A DNA stretch of 17,326 nucleotides. Origin: Clostridium sp. CAG:411. GTDB taxonomy: Bacteria; Bacillota; Clostridia; Lachnospirales; Lachnospiraceae. The translations under genes and the position numbers were made by a program. Where the stretch lies: contig FR899654.1 of NCBI GenBank assembly GCA_000437275.1, forward strand, positions 1-17,326. The letters run 5' to 3'. Of this stretch, positions 1 to 7,375 are shown piece by piece. The notes under the pieces were generated by a model. That model had not been told where the DNA came from. It did no database searches and saw only the letters and a program-made list of their open reading frames with translations. Within the stretch, counting starts at the first letter, position 1, and each line of letters starts with the position of its first letter.

Positions 1-59
1 TTTCATCTAGATATAGAGAAATTGAGTAGATACAGGAAAGAAAATTAGGAGGGAAAACA

Positions 60-491
60 ATGTATCAAACCAAGTTTCAAAAAAAGCAATTCGACCAATT
101 CATAAAAGATGTCTTTCGCTTTGCAGACGAAATTATAATGCTTGTGGAGCCATATATAGAAAGTCCGTCTGCTTTTCATGAAAGCAAATGGAGAGAGTTG
201 GAAGAATGTGTGTGCCGCATGGAACCGATAGAAAGAAAAGAAAAAAATTTGTCAGGAAAGAAGTATCCACCGAAAGGCACAAAGTTGTATTTGAACAAAA
301 ATTATTACTTACTTCAATTTTTTCAGTCAATTGGTAAATGGGAAGATTTCGCAGAGGAAGACCCGACAACAGGGATACGACTGGATTGTGTGGAATTTTA
401 TAAAGATAAGAAGATATTTGCGTGGATAACTTCCCATTACAATGCCTATTATAACAATTATGGTTGGAATGAAAATTTTGACGTAGAATAG
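60..491 (+). CDS. Hypothetical protein, 143 aa
   Basis: I do not recognise this protein. The start is supported by an AGGAGGG ribosome binding site at 47-53, six bases before the ATG. The product looks cytoplasmic and globular: there is no signal peptide or membrane segment, and it is rich in Lys, Glu and aromatic residues. The N-terminal half is predicted helical by eye. A basic stretch follows at about residues 58-75, and the end is Tyr/Asn/Trp-rich (HYNAYYNNYGWNENFD). No catalytic or metal-binding motif stands out. It lies upstream of ilvN, but a near-consensus promoter at 546 separates them, so it need not be co-transcribed. I see no clear terminator behind it. Codon use resembles the neighbours. 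It is probably a real gene because of the strong RBS and full-length frame; its function is unknown. Confidence 0.72.
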   Translation: MYQTKFQKKQFDQFIKDVFRFADEIIMLVEPYIESPSAFHESKWRELEECVCRMEPIERKEKNLSGKKYPPKGTKLYLNKNYYLLQFFQSIGKWEDFAEEDPTTGIRLDCVEFYKDKKIFAWITSHYNAYYNNYGWNENFDVE

Positions 492-545
492 GGCATTGCT
501 ATGTGTAAGATTATGTAGGAAAAAAAATAAGAAAATGGATACACA

Positions 546-574
546 TTGACAAAATTTTTTTAAGTTGGTAGAAT
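546..574 (+). promoter_or_regulatory. Promoter of ilvN-ilvC
   Basis: A perfect -35 box TTGACA (546-551), a 17-base spacer and the -10 box TAGAAT (569-574) form a near-consensus vegetative promoter. Transcription would begin near 581, giving a leader of about 65 bases. That leader can form only short stems (AGGC 581-584 with GCCT 591-594, or CCTGC 592-596 with GCAGG 616-620, which exclude each other). It is too short for a T-box. Confidence 0.75.
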
Positions 575-645
575 AGGGAAAGGCGGGTAAGCCTGCTACA
601 ATTGATGTCGGTTTTGCAGGAGACGGACAGGAAGGATGAAGCAAT

Positions 646-1149
646 ATGAGAAGAATGGTTTTATCTATATTAGTGGATAACACATCTGGTGTTTTAAGCC
701 GTGTTTCGGGATTGTTCAGTCGAAGAGGTTACAACATTGACAGTGTGTCCGTTGCAGAGACAGAAAATCCTCTGTTTTCAAGAATGACAGTGGCAGTTAC
801 TGGAGAGGATGCAACATTAGAGCAGATTGAAAAGCAATTGCGAAAATTGGAAGATGTGAAAGAAATTACAGAACTTACAGACAGTAATTCTGTGTGCAGG
901 GAACTTGTACTTGTGATGGTACAGGCGGATGCAAAACAGCGTCAGGAAGTGATTGCAGTAGCAAATATATTCCGTGCAAACATTGTAGATGTAGCACCAG
1001 AGACTTTGATGATTGAACTTACAGGAAATCAGGCGAAGGTAGATGCATTTATTCGTTTACTGGATGGATTTAAGATTGTAAAACTGGTACGAACAGGAGT
1101 GACAGGACTCATTCGTGGATTGGACAGTGTTGCAGATTATTTAGAGTAA
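646..1149 (+). CDS. ilvN: Acetolactate synthase, small (regulatory) subunit
   Basis: This is the regulatory subunit of acetohydroxyacid synthase, which with the catalytic IlvB subunit makes 2-acetolactate (valine/leucine) or 2-aceto-2-hydroxybutyrate (isoleucine) in the cytoplasm. In this family the small subunit stimulates activity and carries valine feedback inhibition. At 167 residues it has the usual length. Residues 1-75 form an ACT domain, with the typical opening ILVDNTSGVLSRVSGLFSRR and then GYNIDSVSV. Residues 80-165 match the conserved C-terminal domain, including RELVLVMV and the VRTGVTGLIRG end. An AGGAAGG ribosome binding site lies at 629-635. ilvC follows after 96 bases without a terminator, so the two are probably one transcript. 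No ilvB or ilvD is in the window; the catalytic subunit must be encoded elsewhere. The identification is firm. Confidence 0.96.
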   Translation: MRRMVLSILVDNTSGVLSRVSGLFSRRGYNIDSVSVAETENPLFSRMTVAVTGEDATLEQIEKQLRKLEDVKEITELTDSNSVCRELVLVMVQADAKQRQEVIAVANIFRANIVDVAPETLMIELTGNQAKVDAFIRLLDGFKIVKLVRTGVTGLIRGLDSVADYLE

Positions 1150-1161
1150 AGATTAAGTTAA

Positions 1162-1181
1162 AAAATGCGGCTAGCCATTTT
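1162..1181 (+). other. Small stem-loop between ilvN and ilvC
   Basis: AAAATG (1162-1167) can pair with CATTTT (1176-1181) around a GC-rich centre containing the self-complementary GGCTAGCC. No U-tract follows, so it is not a terminator. It could be an mRNA processing or stability element that favours ilvC, but this is inference from a weak structure. Confidence 0.3.
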
Positions 1182-1245
1182 ACAAGTCAGATAAGGCAGG
1201 CGACTAGGGCATTTAAAATAAAAACATTTTTAGGAGGAAAAGAAA

Positions 1246-2262
1246 ATGGCAAAGATTTTTTATCAGGAAGATTGTAACTTATCTATGTTAGATGGAAAGA
1301 CAATCGCAGTTATCGGCTACGGTAGCCAGGGACATGCACATGCTTTGAACGCAAAGGAATCAGGATGCAATGTTATCATCGGTTTATACGAAGGTAGTAA
1401 GTCTTGGGCAAAAGCTGAGGCACAGGGATTTGAAGTATATACAGCAGCAGAGGCAGCTAAGAAAGCAGATATCATCATGATTCTTATCAATGATGAGAAG
1501 CAGGCTGACTTATACAAGAAAGACATTGAGCCAAACTTGGAAGCTGGAAACATGTTAATGTTCGCTCATGGTTTCAATATTCACTTCGGATGTATCGTAC
1601 CTCCTGCAGATGTTGATGTAACAATGATCGCACCTAAGGGACCTGGACATACAGTACGTAGCGAATATCAGGCTGGTAAGGGTGTACCTTGCTTAATCGC
1701 TGTTGAACAGGATGCTACAGGAAAGGCTCAGGAAATCGCTTTAGCATATGCATTAGCAATCGGTGGTGCAAGAGCTGGTGTTCTTGAGACAACATTCAGA
1801 ACAGAGACAGAGACAGACTTATTTGGTGAGCAGGCTGTACTTTGCGGTGGTGTATGCGCATTGATGCAGGCTGGATTTGAAACATTAGTAGAGGCTGGAT
1901 ATGATCCAAGAAACGCTTACTTTGAGTGTATTCATGAAATGAAGTTAATCGTAGACTTGATTTATCAGTCAGGATTTGCAGGAATGAGATATTCTATCTC
2001 TAATACAGCAGAATATGGTGATTACATCACAGGACCTAAGATTGTTACAGAAGATACAAAGAAAGCTATGAAGAAAGTATTGGCTGACATTCAGGATGGT
2101 ACATTTGCAAAAGAATTCTTATTAGACATGTCAGAAGGTGGAAAACAGGTACACTTTAAGGCTATGAGAAAGCTTGCTGCAGAGCATCCTTCAGAAGTAG
2201 TTGGTGAAGAAATCCGTAAGCTTTATAGCTGGAATGGTGAAGATAAGTTAATCAACAACTAA
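1246..2262 (+). CDS. ilvC: Ketol-acid reductoisomerase
   Basis: It catalyses the Mg-dependent alkyl migration and NAD(P)H reduction of acetolactate to 2,3-dihydroxyisovalerate (and the isoleucine counterpart), the second common step of branched-chain amino acid synthesis. At 338 residues it is a class I enzyme. The Rossmann motif GYGSQG is at residues 24-29. The expected active-site residues are all present: H108, K131, D191 and E195 (in DLFGEQ), E227, E231 and S252. The RBS AGGAGG (1231-1236) is strong. Codon choice is more biased than in neighbouring genes (GGT/GGA, ATC, AGA/CGT), which suggests high expression. Oddity: the loop that reads the cofactor 2'-phosphate is LYEGSKSW (47-54), with Tyr-Glu where Arg plus a neutral or basic residue is usual. 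Cofactor choice is therefore open. The enzyme identity is certain. Confidence 0.98.
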   Translation: MAKIFYQEDCNLSMLDGKTIAVIGYGSQGHAHALNAKESGCNVIIGLYEGSKSWAKAEAQGFEVYTAAEAAKKADIIMILINDEKQADLYKKDIEPNLEAGNMLMFAHGFNIHFGCIVPPADVDVTMIAPKGPGHTVRSEYQAGKGVPCLIAVEQDATGKAQEIALAYALAIGGARAGVLETTFRTETETDLFGEQAVLCGGVCALMQAGFETLVEAGYDPRNAYFECIHEMKLIVDLIYQSGFAGMRYSISNTAEYGDYITGPKIVTEDTKKAMKKVLADIQDGTFAKEFLLDMSEGGKQVHFKAMRKLAAEHPSEVVGEEIRKLYSWNGEDKLINN

Positions 2263-2324
2263 TAAAAGATAAATATTAAGTAGTATATCACAGTTGATGT
2301 GCAACTTAAAATGTAAGTAACTAT

Positions 2325-2373
2325 AAGGAAAGAGGTCTTACCGTATTGTATGTGTGTGTCCTCTTTCCTTTTT
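2325..2373 (+). terminator. Rho-independent terminator of ilvN-ilvC
   Basis: AAGGAAAGAGG (2325-2335) pairs perfectly over 11 bases with CCTCTTTCCTT (2360-2370), followed by more Ts. The 24-base loop is long. It closes the ilv transcript 62 bases after the ilvC stop codon. The remaining part of this intergenic stretch (2374-2570) holds the promoter of the next gene and nothing else I can name. Confidence 0.85.
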
Positions 2374-2458
2374 GATTCAATTTTTGCACAAAAAATATTC
2401 TAATAAATTGGGTATCAGAGTAAATTCAGAGAAATAAAGGGAAGTAGCCTGCAATCCA

Positions 2459-2487
2459 TTGACATTAGAAAAAATATGTGTTAGATT
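2459..2487 (+). promoter_or_regulatory. Promoter of the transpeptidase pair
   Basis: A perfect -35 box TTGACA (2459-2464), a 17-base spacer and the -10 box TAGATT (2482-2487). Transcription would start near 2494, about 77 bases ahead of the first transpeptidase start codon. It follows the ilvC terminator directly, which fits a new transcription unit. Confidence 0.65.
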
Positions 2488-2570
2488 AAAGTGATTTGAA
2501 TGCTATTATAGTAGTATTTTCAAGGTTCGTGAATGAAAAGAAGATAAAGTAGATGGAAGAGGGAAGAAAA

Positions 2571-4079
2571 ATGATTGGGAAAAAAAGTGCAAAACAGACT
2601 ACAAAGATTGTAGGTATCGTAGTTGGAATTGTATGCGTATGTATGGTATGTTTAATTGGGGGATTTAAATTGTACTATATGAATCGATGGTATCCCAATA
2701 CGACGATCAACGGACTGGATATGTCTGGAAAAAAGTTCGCAGCATCGGAGCAGATGATGCAGGATTACATTTCATCATATCAATTAACCATTACTGGTAG
2801 AGATAAAGGAAAATTGGTTATCAGTGGAAAACAGATTGATTTATCGGTGGATTATAAAGATAAATTTAATGAGATTTATAAGGAGCAAAAGAAAGCCTCT
2901 TTCTTACCAAATTTCAAACAAAAAGATTATGAACAGGAAATCGTAGCGACCTATTCCAAGGAAAAGGTAGATGAGATTATAAACAATGCATCCATCGTAA
3001 AAGGTGACGATAAGTATCAGATCGTAAAGCCTAAAAGTGCATATGTACAATACAATGAATCCGATGGATATGGAGAAATGATAGAGGAAGAAATGGGAAA
3101 TAAGCTTGTGGTAAGTCAGTTTTTACCTGTTGTTTATGAGGCGATTGCATCCATGGATACGGAATTAGATTTGACAAAAGATGCCTATCAGGATGTCTAT
3201 AAAAAGCCGAAATTTACATCGGAAGATGAAACACTTCAAACACAGTATACGATTTATAATACATATTTGTTAAACTGGATTAATTGGGATATGGGAGATG
3301 GCGTTACCGAATCCATTACTCCATCCGAGATAAAAGATTGGTTGCATATTTCTAAAAATGGAAGCGTAGAATTAAATGAAGAAGCTATGAGTGAATGGAT
3401 TGAAAACTTCTGTAAGAAATATAAAACGGAGGGAATGACCAGAACGTTTACAACGCATAGTGGCAAAAAGATTCAGGTTGAAGGTGGTGACTATGGCTGG
3501 AGATTGGACTATGATGCAATTGTAAAACAGGTTAAAAAGTTGATAAAGAGAAAAGGTCAGAAGAGGCAGGAAAAAGTTAAAGCATATATGGCAGATACTT
3601 CACAGAAAAATAAAGAAGCACTTACAACAAATTTGAAACCAATATATAGTAATACTGCATTCCAAAAGGATAACGGTTCAGGAGTGGACTGGGATACAAA
3701 TAATTACAGTGAAGTGGATTTAACAGCACAGATGGTTTATGTATATAAAGATGGAGAATTGGCGTACTCTACCAAATGTGTGACGGGATTGGCAACAGAC
3801 CCAGAGAGAGCAACTAGAACCGGGTGCTACTATATTAAAGATAAAAAAGAAGAGTATGTTTTAGTGGGAGAAGATTATGAAACTCCAACTAAATATTGGG
3901 TGAGAATTATGTGGACAGGAACTGGCTATCATTATTTACAGCGAAGTGACTGGTCGAATTGGTCTCCGGAAATATATAAAACCAGAGGATCACATGGATG
4001 TATCAATTTGCAATTGGAAGATGCAAAAAGCATCTATGACTTGGTAAAATTAGGGGACGCAGTATTTATTCATAACTAA
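2571..4079 (+). CDS. Membrane-anchored L,D-transpeptidase with peptidoglycan-binding domain
   Basis: A YkuD-family L,D-transpeptidase, expected to cross-link peptidoglycan through 3-3 bonds or to modify stem peptides outside the membrane; the family resists most penicillins. I place the start at the ATG at 2571 (502 aa), because AGAGGG lies seven bases before it; the in-frame ATG at 2553 has only a weak RBS. Residues 11-34 are a single transmembrane anchor. The outer part begins with WYPNTTINGLDMSGK, the usual opening of the PG_binding_4-type domain, which spans about residues 40-240. A helical linker follows, and the catalytic domain occupies about 380-502. It has H454 (GYHYL) and the signature RGSHGCINL with the nucleophile C477. 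All key residues are present. The second transpeptidase follows after 90 bases without a terminator, so the two are likely co-transcribed. Confidence 0.92.
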   Translation: MIGKKSAKQTTKIVGIVVGIVCVCMVCLIGGFKLYYMNRWYPNTTINGLDMSGKKFAASEQMMQDYISSYQLTITGRDKGKLVISGKQIDLSVDYKDKFNEIYKEQKKASFLPNFKQKDYEQEIVATYSKEKVDEIINNASIVKGDDKYQIVKPKSAYVQYNESDGYGEMIEEEMGNKLVVSQFLPVVYEAIASMDTELDLTKDAYQDVYKKPKFTSEDETLQTQYTIYNTYLLNWINWDMGDGVTESITPSEIKDWLHISKNGSVELNEEAMSEWIENFCKKYKTEGMTRTFTTHSGKKIQVEGGDYGWRLDYDAIVKQVKKLIKRKGQKRQEKVKAYMADTSQKNKEALTTNLKPIYSNTAFQKDNGSGVDWDTNNYSEVDLTAQMVYVYKDGELAYSTKCVTGLATDPERATRTGCYYIKDKKEEYVLVGEDYETPTKYWVRIMWTGTGYHYLQRSDWSNWSPEIYKTRGSHGCINLQLEDAKSIYDLVKLGDAVFIHN

Positions 4080-4169
4080 GAGTAATATTTCTGTTATGTA
4101 GAATACCGAAGGGAGTAAGAGGTTTTCGCAGCAGAATTGTTACAAAATAAAAGAAGAAAGGATAAAAAA

Positions 4170-6278
4170 ATGACAAAGCAATTAAAACAAAGAGGAATAA
4201 TTGTCTGGGTGGCAATGCTTGCATTGATTATGGTGGCAGGAATAAATGTCATTCAGGTACAAGCCAAAGCAAAATCACAGCAGGATTATCAATTCAATGT
4301 TACCACAGACCGTACAGAGGGTGTATGTAATTACAAACTGTCAGGTATCTCGCTTGGTGATATTGATACAGTAGAGGTGAAGGCGTATTATCAGAGCAAT
4401 GGAAAAACAGTAGTAGGATATGACGAAAATATTGTATTGAGCAATCAAAATGTATCAAACAATGTATTATCTGGTAGTTTTTCTATGGATGATTTCAGTA
4501 CCTTTGCCTATGAAAAGTATACAGTAAGTTGTACCATTGGTGATGTAACCGTTGTTGCAGACAGCAATTGCGATTTTAGTGTACATTCGGACAAATATAA
4601 ATTGACTATGGACACCAAAAAAGCAGCTACGACAAGAAAGGCTACCTTGACAATAACAGATAGTGACCAAAACGTAGTTATCCCTGGGAAAAATAATAAA
4701 GTAGCTCTTTATGTATGGGAAAAAGGCAGCAAAGAAAGTAAGGCAGTACAAGTAGGAGAGGCAAAGGCAATTACGACTGGAACTATGTCTTGGAACGTAG
4801 ATGTTGCTTCTATTTGTAAGAATAGTGGAACATTTTACGCAAAGGCTGTTTTAACAAGTGGAAATAAAACAAAGAAGCTTACAACTGTAATCTTTAGTGT
4901 AAATCCAACTGTAACATCCTTTACAACAGCTAAGACCGCTGCATTGGATAAGAAAGCATCTTTTTCTACAACATTAAAAGGACTTAGTAATCCAACAGGT
5001 GTAAAAAAAGTGACATTTTATGTGTATAACAATAGTGGAAAATTTATTTACAAAAAGGATGCGGTAAATAAAGGAAATAAAACCTATTATGGGGAGATTA
5101 GTTTAAAAGCATTATCCTATAATTTAGGCAAATATACAATCAAAGCACAGATTACAGATGACAATGGAAAGACCTTTTTCTTGGAAAAAACAACAAGTGT
5201 GGACGAAAGTGCCACAGCAAAAAAAATGGTAATCCAAAAAAATAAGAAAAGTTGTTCCAGTACCTTTAAATTAAAAGGTGCATATATACCGGGAAGTGTA
5301 AAAAAAGTAAAGTTTTATGTATACTATAAGAAGAATGGAAAATTCAGATTATTAGATAAGGTAGATGCAACATATATTGCAAAATCAGATGTGTACAAAG
5401 CTACAAATCCAAACAAATATGCAGGAAGTTATAAAATTTGCGCTTACGGAACTGCTAAGTGGGGCAGCGAAGTGTTATTAAAAACACAGACAGTAAAGGT
5501 AGCAAAATCAGAAGCAGCTAAGAATGGCTGGTATTATGAAAAATACAACGGAAAGACATATAAGTTCTACTACATAAATGGAGTGAAACAGAAAGATTTA
5601 ACAAAGATTCTTGGATTGAAATATAGTTCATCTTCCAATGTAAATAAGTTTTACATTGAACTAAATCGTGCAGCATGTTGTGTTACCGTATACGCATACG
5701 ATTCTGTAAAGAAAAAATACATCATTCCTGTAAAAACATTTACTGTATCAGTTGGAAGGGATACCGTAACGACTGCAGGTGCGGGAGGATTACATACAAA
5801 TTCTTCCTATACACCACTTGGTACTTATTCTATCTGTTCAAATGGAACCAGTGTAAAATATACTTTAAAGCCTATGTATGAGCCAGATGGAAGTACCTGT
5901 TATGCTAGATGGACTTCTCATGTAGTAGGAAATGTATATTTCCATGCGATAGCGGTAGGAAGTCAGTCACACTACGCATTAAATCCAAATAACTATAATC
6001 GTTTGGGTTCTGCTGCATCAGCAGGTTGTATCCGTATGACAGTAGCAGATGCAAAATGGATTTATGATTATGCTTCTACAGGCTCCATCGTAAAGATTGT
6101 AAAGGGAGACAGTTCCCATCCAGGACCTCTTGGAAAGAATAAAACAATCAAGATTGCAAGTTCTATTCATTATGATCCAACTGACCCTGAGGTACCAGAT
6201 TCAAGAAAGAAGAAGGACTATAAGGCTGGATTGATCAGTGGATACATGACAAAGAGTGGAAAAAAGGTAGGATATTAA
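4170..6278 (+). CDS. Secreted L,D-transpeptidase with Ig-like repeats
   Basis: A second YkuD-family enzyme, exported and probably wall-associated. I choose the ATG at 4170 (702 aa), preceded by GAAAGGA seven bases upstream; an upstream in-frame TTG at 4137 has no suitable RBS. Residues 1-32 are a signal peptide with likely cleavage after VQA. Four repeats of roughly 100 residues follow (about 37-140, 140-250, 250-350, 350-455). Each has a beta-rich VKKVxFYVY core and a later YxIxAxxTxxxG strand, resembling GBS Bsp-like or Ig-like repeats. A Tyr-rich WYYEKYNGKTYKFYYING segment near 465-490 resembles wall-binding repeats. The catalytic domain at about 500-650 has H592 and the SAGCIRM signature with nucleophile C620. 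The last 50 residues are Lys-rich. The architecture differs from its upstream neighbour, which suggests division of labour, not simple duplication. Substrate choice is not visible from sequence. Confidence 0.9.
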   Translation: MTKQLKQRGIIVWVAMLALIMVAGINVIQVQAKAKSQQDYQFNVTTDRTEGVCNYKLSGISLGDIDTVEVKAYYQSNGKTVVGYDENIVLSNQNVSNNVLSGSFSMDDFSTFAYEKYTVSCTIGDVTVVADSNCDFSVHSDKYKLTMDTKKAATTRKATLTITDSDQNVVIPGKNNKVALYVWEKGSKESKAVQVGEAKAITTGTMSWNVDVASICKNSGTFYAKAVLTSGNKTKKLTTVIFSVNPTVTSFTTAKTAALDKKASFSTTLKGLSNPTGVKKVTFYVYNNSGKFIYKKDAVNKGNKTYYGEISLKALSYNLGKYTIKAQITDDNGKTFFLEKTTSVDESATAKKMVIQKNKKSCSSTFKLKGAYIPGSVKKVKFYVYYKKNGKFRLLDKVDATYIAKSDVYKATNPNKYAGSYKICAYGTAKWGSEVLLKTQTVKVAKSEAAKNGWYYEKYNGKTYKFYYINGVKQKDLTKILGLKYSSSSNVNKFYIELNRAACCVTVYAYDSVKKKYIIPVKTFTVSVGRDTVTTAGAGGLHTNSSYTPLGTYSICSNGTSVKYTLKPMYEPDGSTCYARWTSHVVGNVYFHAIAVGSQSHYALNPNNYNRLGSAASAGCIRMTVADAKWIYDYASTGSIVKIVKGDSSHPGPLGKNKTIKIASSIHYDPTDPEVPDSRKKKDYKAGLISGYMTKSGKKVGY

Positions 6279-6334
6279 TTATAACAAAAGAATTTAGTGA
6301 ATCAGTTCGATAAAACAGTAAAATATAAGAAAGG

Positions 6335-6364
6335 AAAAAGGATTGTAGAAATACAATCCTTTTT
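6335..6364 (+). terminator. Rho-independent terminator after the transpeptidases
   Basis: AAAAAGGATTGTA (6335-6347) pairs perfectly over 13 bases with TACAATCCTTTTT (6352-6364) across a GAAA tetraloop. The A-rich left arm also allows some termination from the other strand. It separates the transpeptidase unit from the kinase/phosphatase unit. Confidence 0.92.
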
Positions 6365-6376
6365 CTCATATACCCA

Positions 6377-6405
6377 TTGAATAAAGGGAATTTCTATGCT
6401 ATGAT
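6377..6405 (+). promoter_or_regulatory. Promoter of the phosphatase-kinase operon
   Basis: The -35 box TTGAAT (6377-6382), a 17-base spacer and the -10 box TATGAT (6400-6405) resemble a vegetative promoter. It starts 12 bases after the preceding terminator. Transcription would begin near 6412, giving a leader of about 54 bases. Confidence 0.65.
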
Positions 6406-6465
6406 ATATGAGGATTTTTCTACATAGTAGAGAACAAATGGACAGAAAAAGATTGGAAGATTAAT

Positions 6466-7269
6466 ATGAAAAGTATCAATATTATATGCTCAGATATTGG
6501 AACAAAAGAAATACATAATCAGGATGCTGCCTGCATCAAGAGAGCTAAGACATCCATTGGCATGATTACAATGGGGATCGTTTGCGATGGAGTCAATGGT
6601 ATGGAGCAGGGAGAGGTGGCAAGCGCAGCCATCGTAGATGAATTTAGTATGTGGTTTGAACGGGATTTACCTGTTCTTTTAGAAGAGCATATTGTGGAGA
6701 AAGAAGAACGCTTGTGGAAAGAAGTTATCCAGGCAGTAAAAACATCCTGGAAAAATAAACTGCAAGAGGTTCATAGCAGTATCCGACAATATGGAGAAGG
6801 AAGAAAAATTTCGATTGGAAGTACCTTTACAGGGGTATTACTTTTTGATGAATTTTGCTGTATGATTATGCATGTTGGAGATAGTCGTGTATACAAGATT
6901 ACGGACAGTGTAGAAAAGATTACAGTAGACCAGACATTGGCGGAACGTGAGATTGAACGTGGAAGTGTCACAAGGCAGGAAGCGATGACACAGGGAATGC
7001 AGAATGTGCTGTTACAATGTGTGGGTGGCTCCCGAAATATTCAACCAGATGTGATGATTGATTATTTTGATTCGGAAGCAATCTATTTATTATGTACAGA
7101 CGGTTTTTGGAGAACGGTAAAAGAAAAAGATCTGCAAAAGATTAGTATATACCGAGAGAATGGACAGGAAGGATTAGAGGACTACTTAAAAGACTTAATA
7201 GAACAGCTAAAGATTGACGGAGAAGATGACAACATAACGGTAGTTGCAATTACGAATGAAGAACGATGA
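6466..7269 (+). CDS. PP2C-type Ser/Thr protein phosphatase
   Basis: A metal-dependent (PPM/PP2C) protein phosphatase, expected to reverse phosphorylation by the kinase encoded next to it. It has 267 residues, the usual length for a bacterial stand-alone PP2C, with no membrane segment. Visible motifs in order: SDIGTKEIHNQDA with D20; VCDGVNGMEQGEVAS with metal ligands D41 and G42; MHVGDSRVY at 135-143; CTDGFW with D212; and GEDDNITVV with D255. All metal-binding aspartates are present, so it should be active. The usual DGMGG is DGVNG here, a conservative change outside the ligands. The RBS (TTGGAAGA, 6453-6460) is moderate. The kinase gene starts 106 bases later without a terminator between them. 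Several PP2C proteins in this phylum pair with PrkC-like kinases, so the pairing is as expected. Confidence 0.93.
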   Translation: MKSINIICSDIGTKEIHNQDAACIKRAKTSIGMITMGIVCDGVNGMEQGEVASAAIVDEFSMWFERDLPVLLEEHIVEKEERLWKEVIQAVKTSWKNKLQEVHSSIRQYGEGRKISIGSTFTGVLLFDEFCCMIMHVGDSRVYKITDSVEKITVDQTLAEREIERGSVTRQEAMTQGMQNVLLQCVGGSRNIQPDVMIDYFDSEAIYLLCTDGFWRTVKEKDLQKISIYRENGQEGLEDYLKDLIEQLKIDGEDDNITVVAITNEER

Positions 7270-7375
7270 GAGACTCAGAGCATGTAACAGAGTAGTTGCT
7301 TTATAATTTTGACAGGGTCTAAATTATTAGGAAGGGATTGTTACTAGGGATTTTCATGGTTAGGAGGACAGCGAT

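Noticed and set aside
4137..4169. Upstream TTG start for the second transpeptidase
   Set aside because: No ribosome binding site in front of it; the ATG at 4170 has GAAAGGA at good distance and begins directly with a normal signal peptide.
7302..7314. TATAAT (7302-7307) and TTGACA (7309-7314) as a separate promoter for the kinase gene
   Set aside because: The two boxes are in the wrong order, and neither has a partner at 16-18 bases. Read-through from the phosphatase promoter is simpler.
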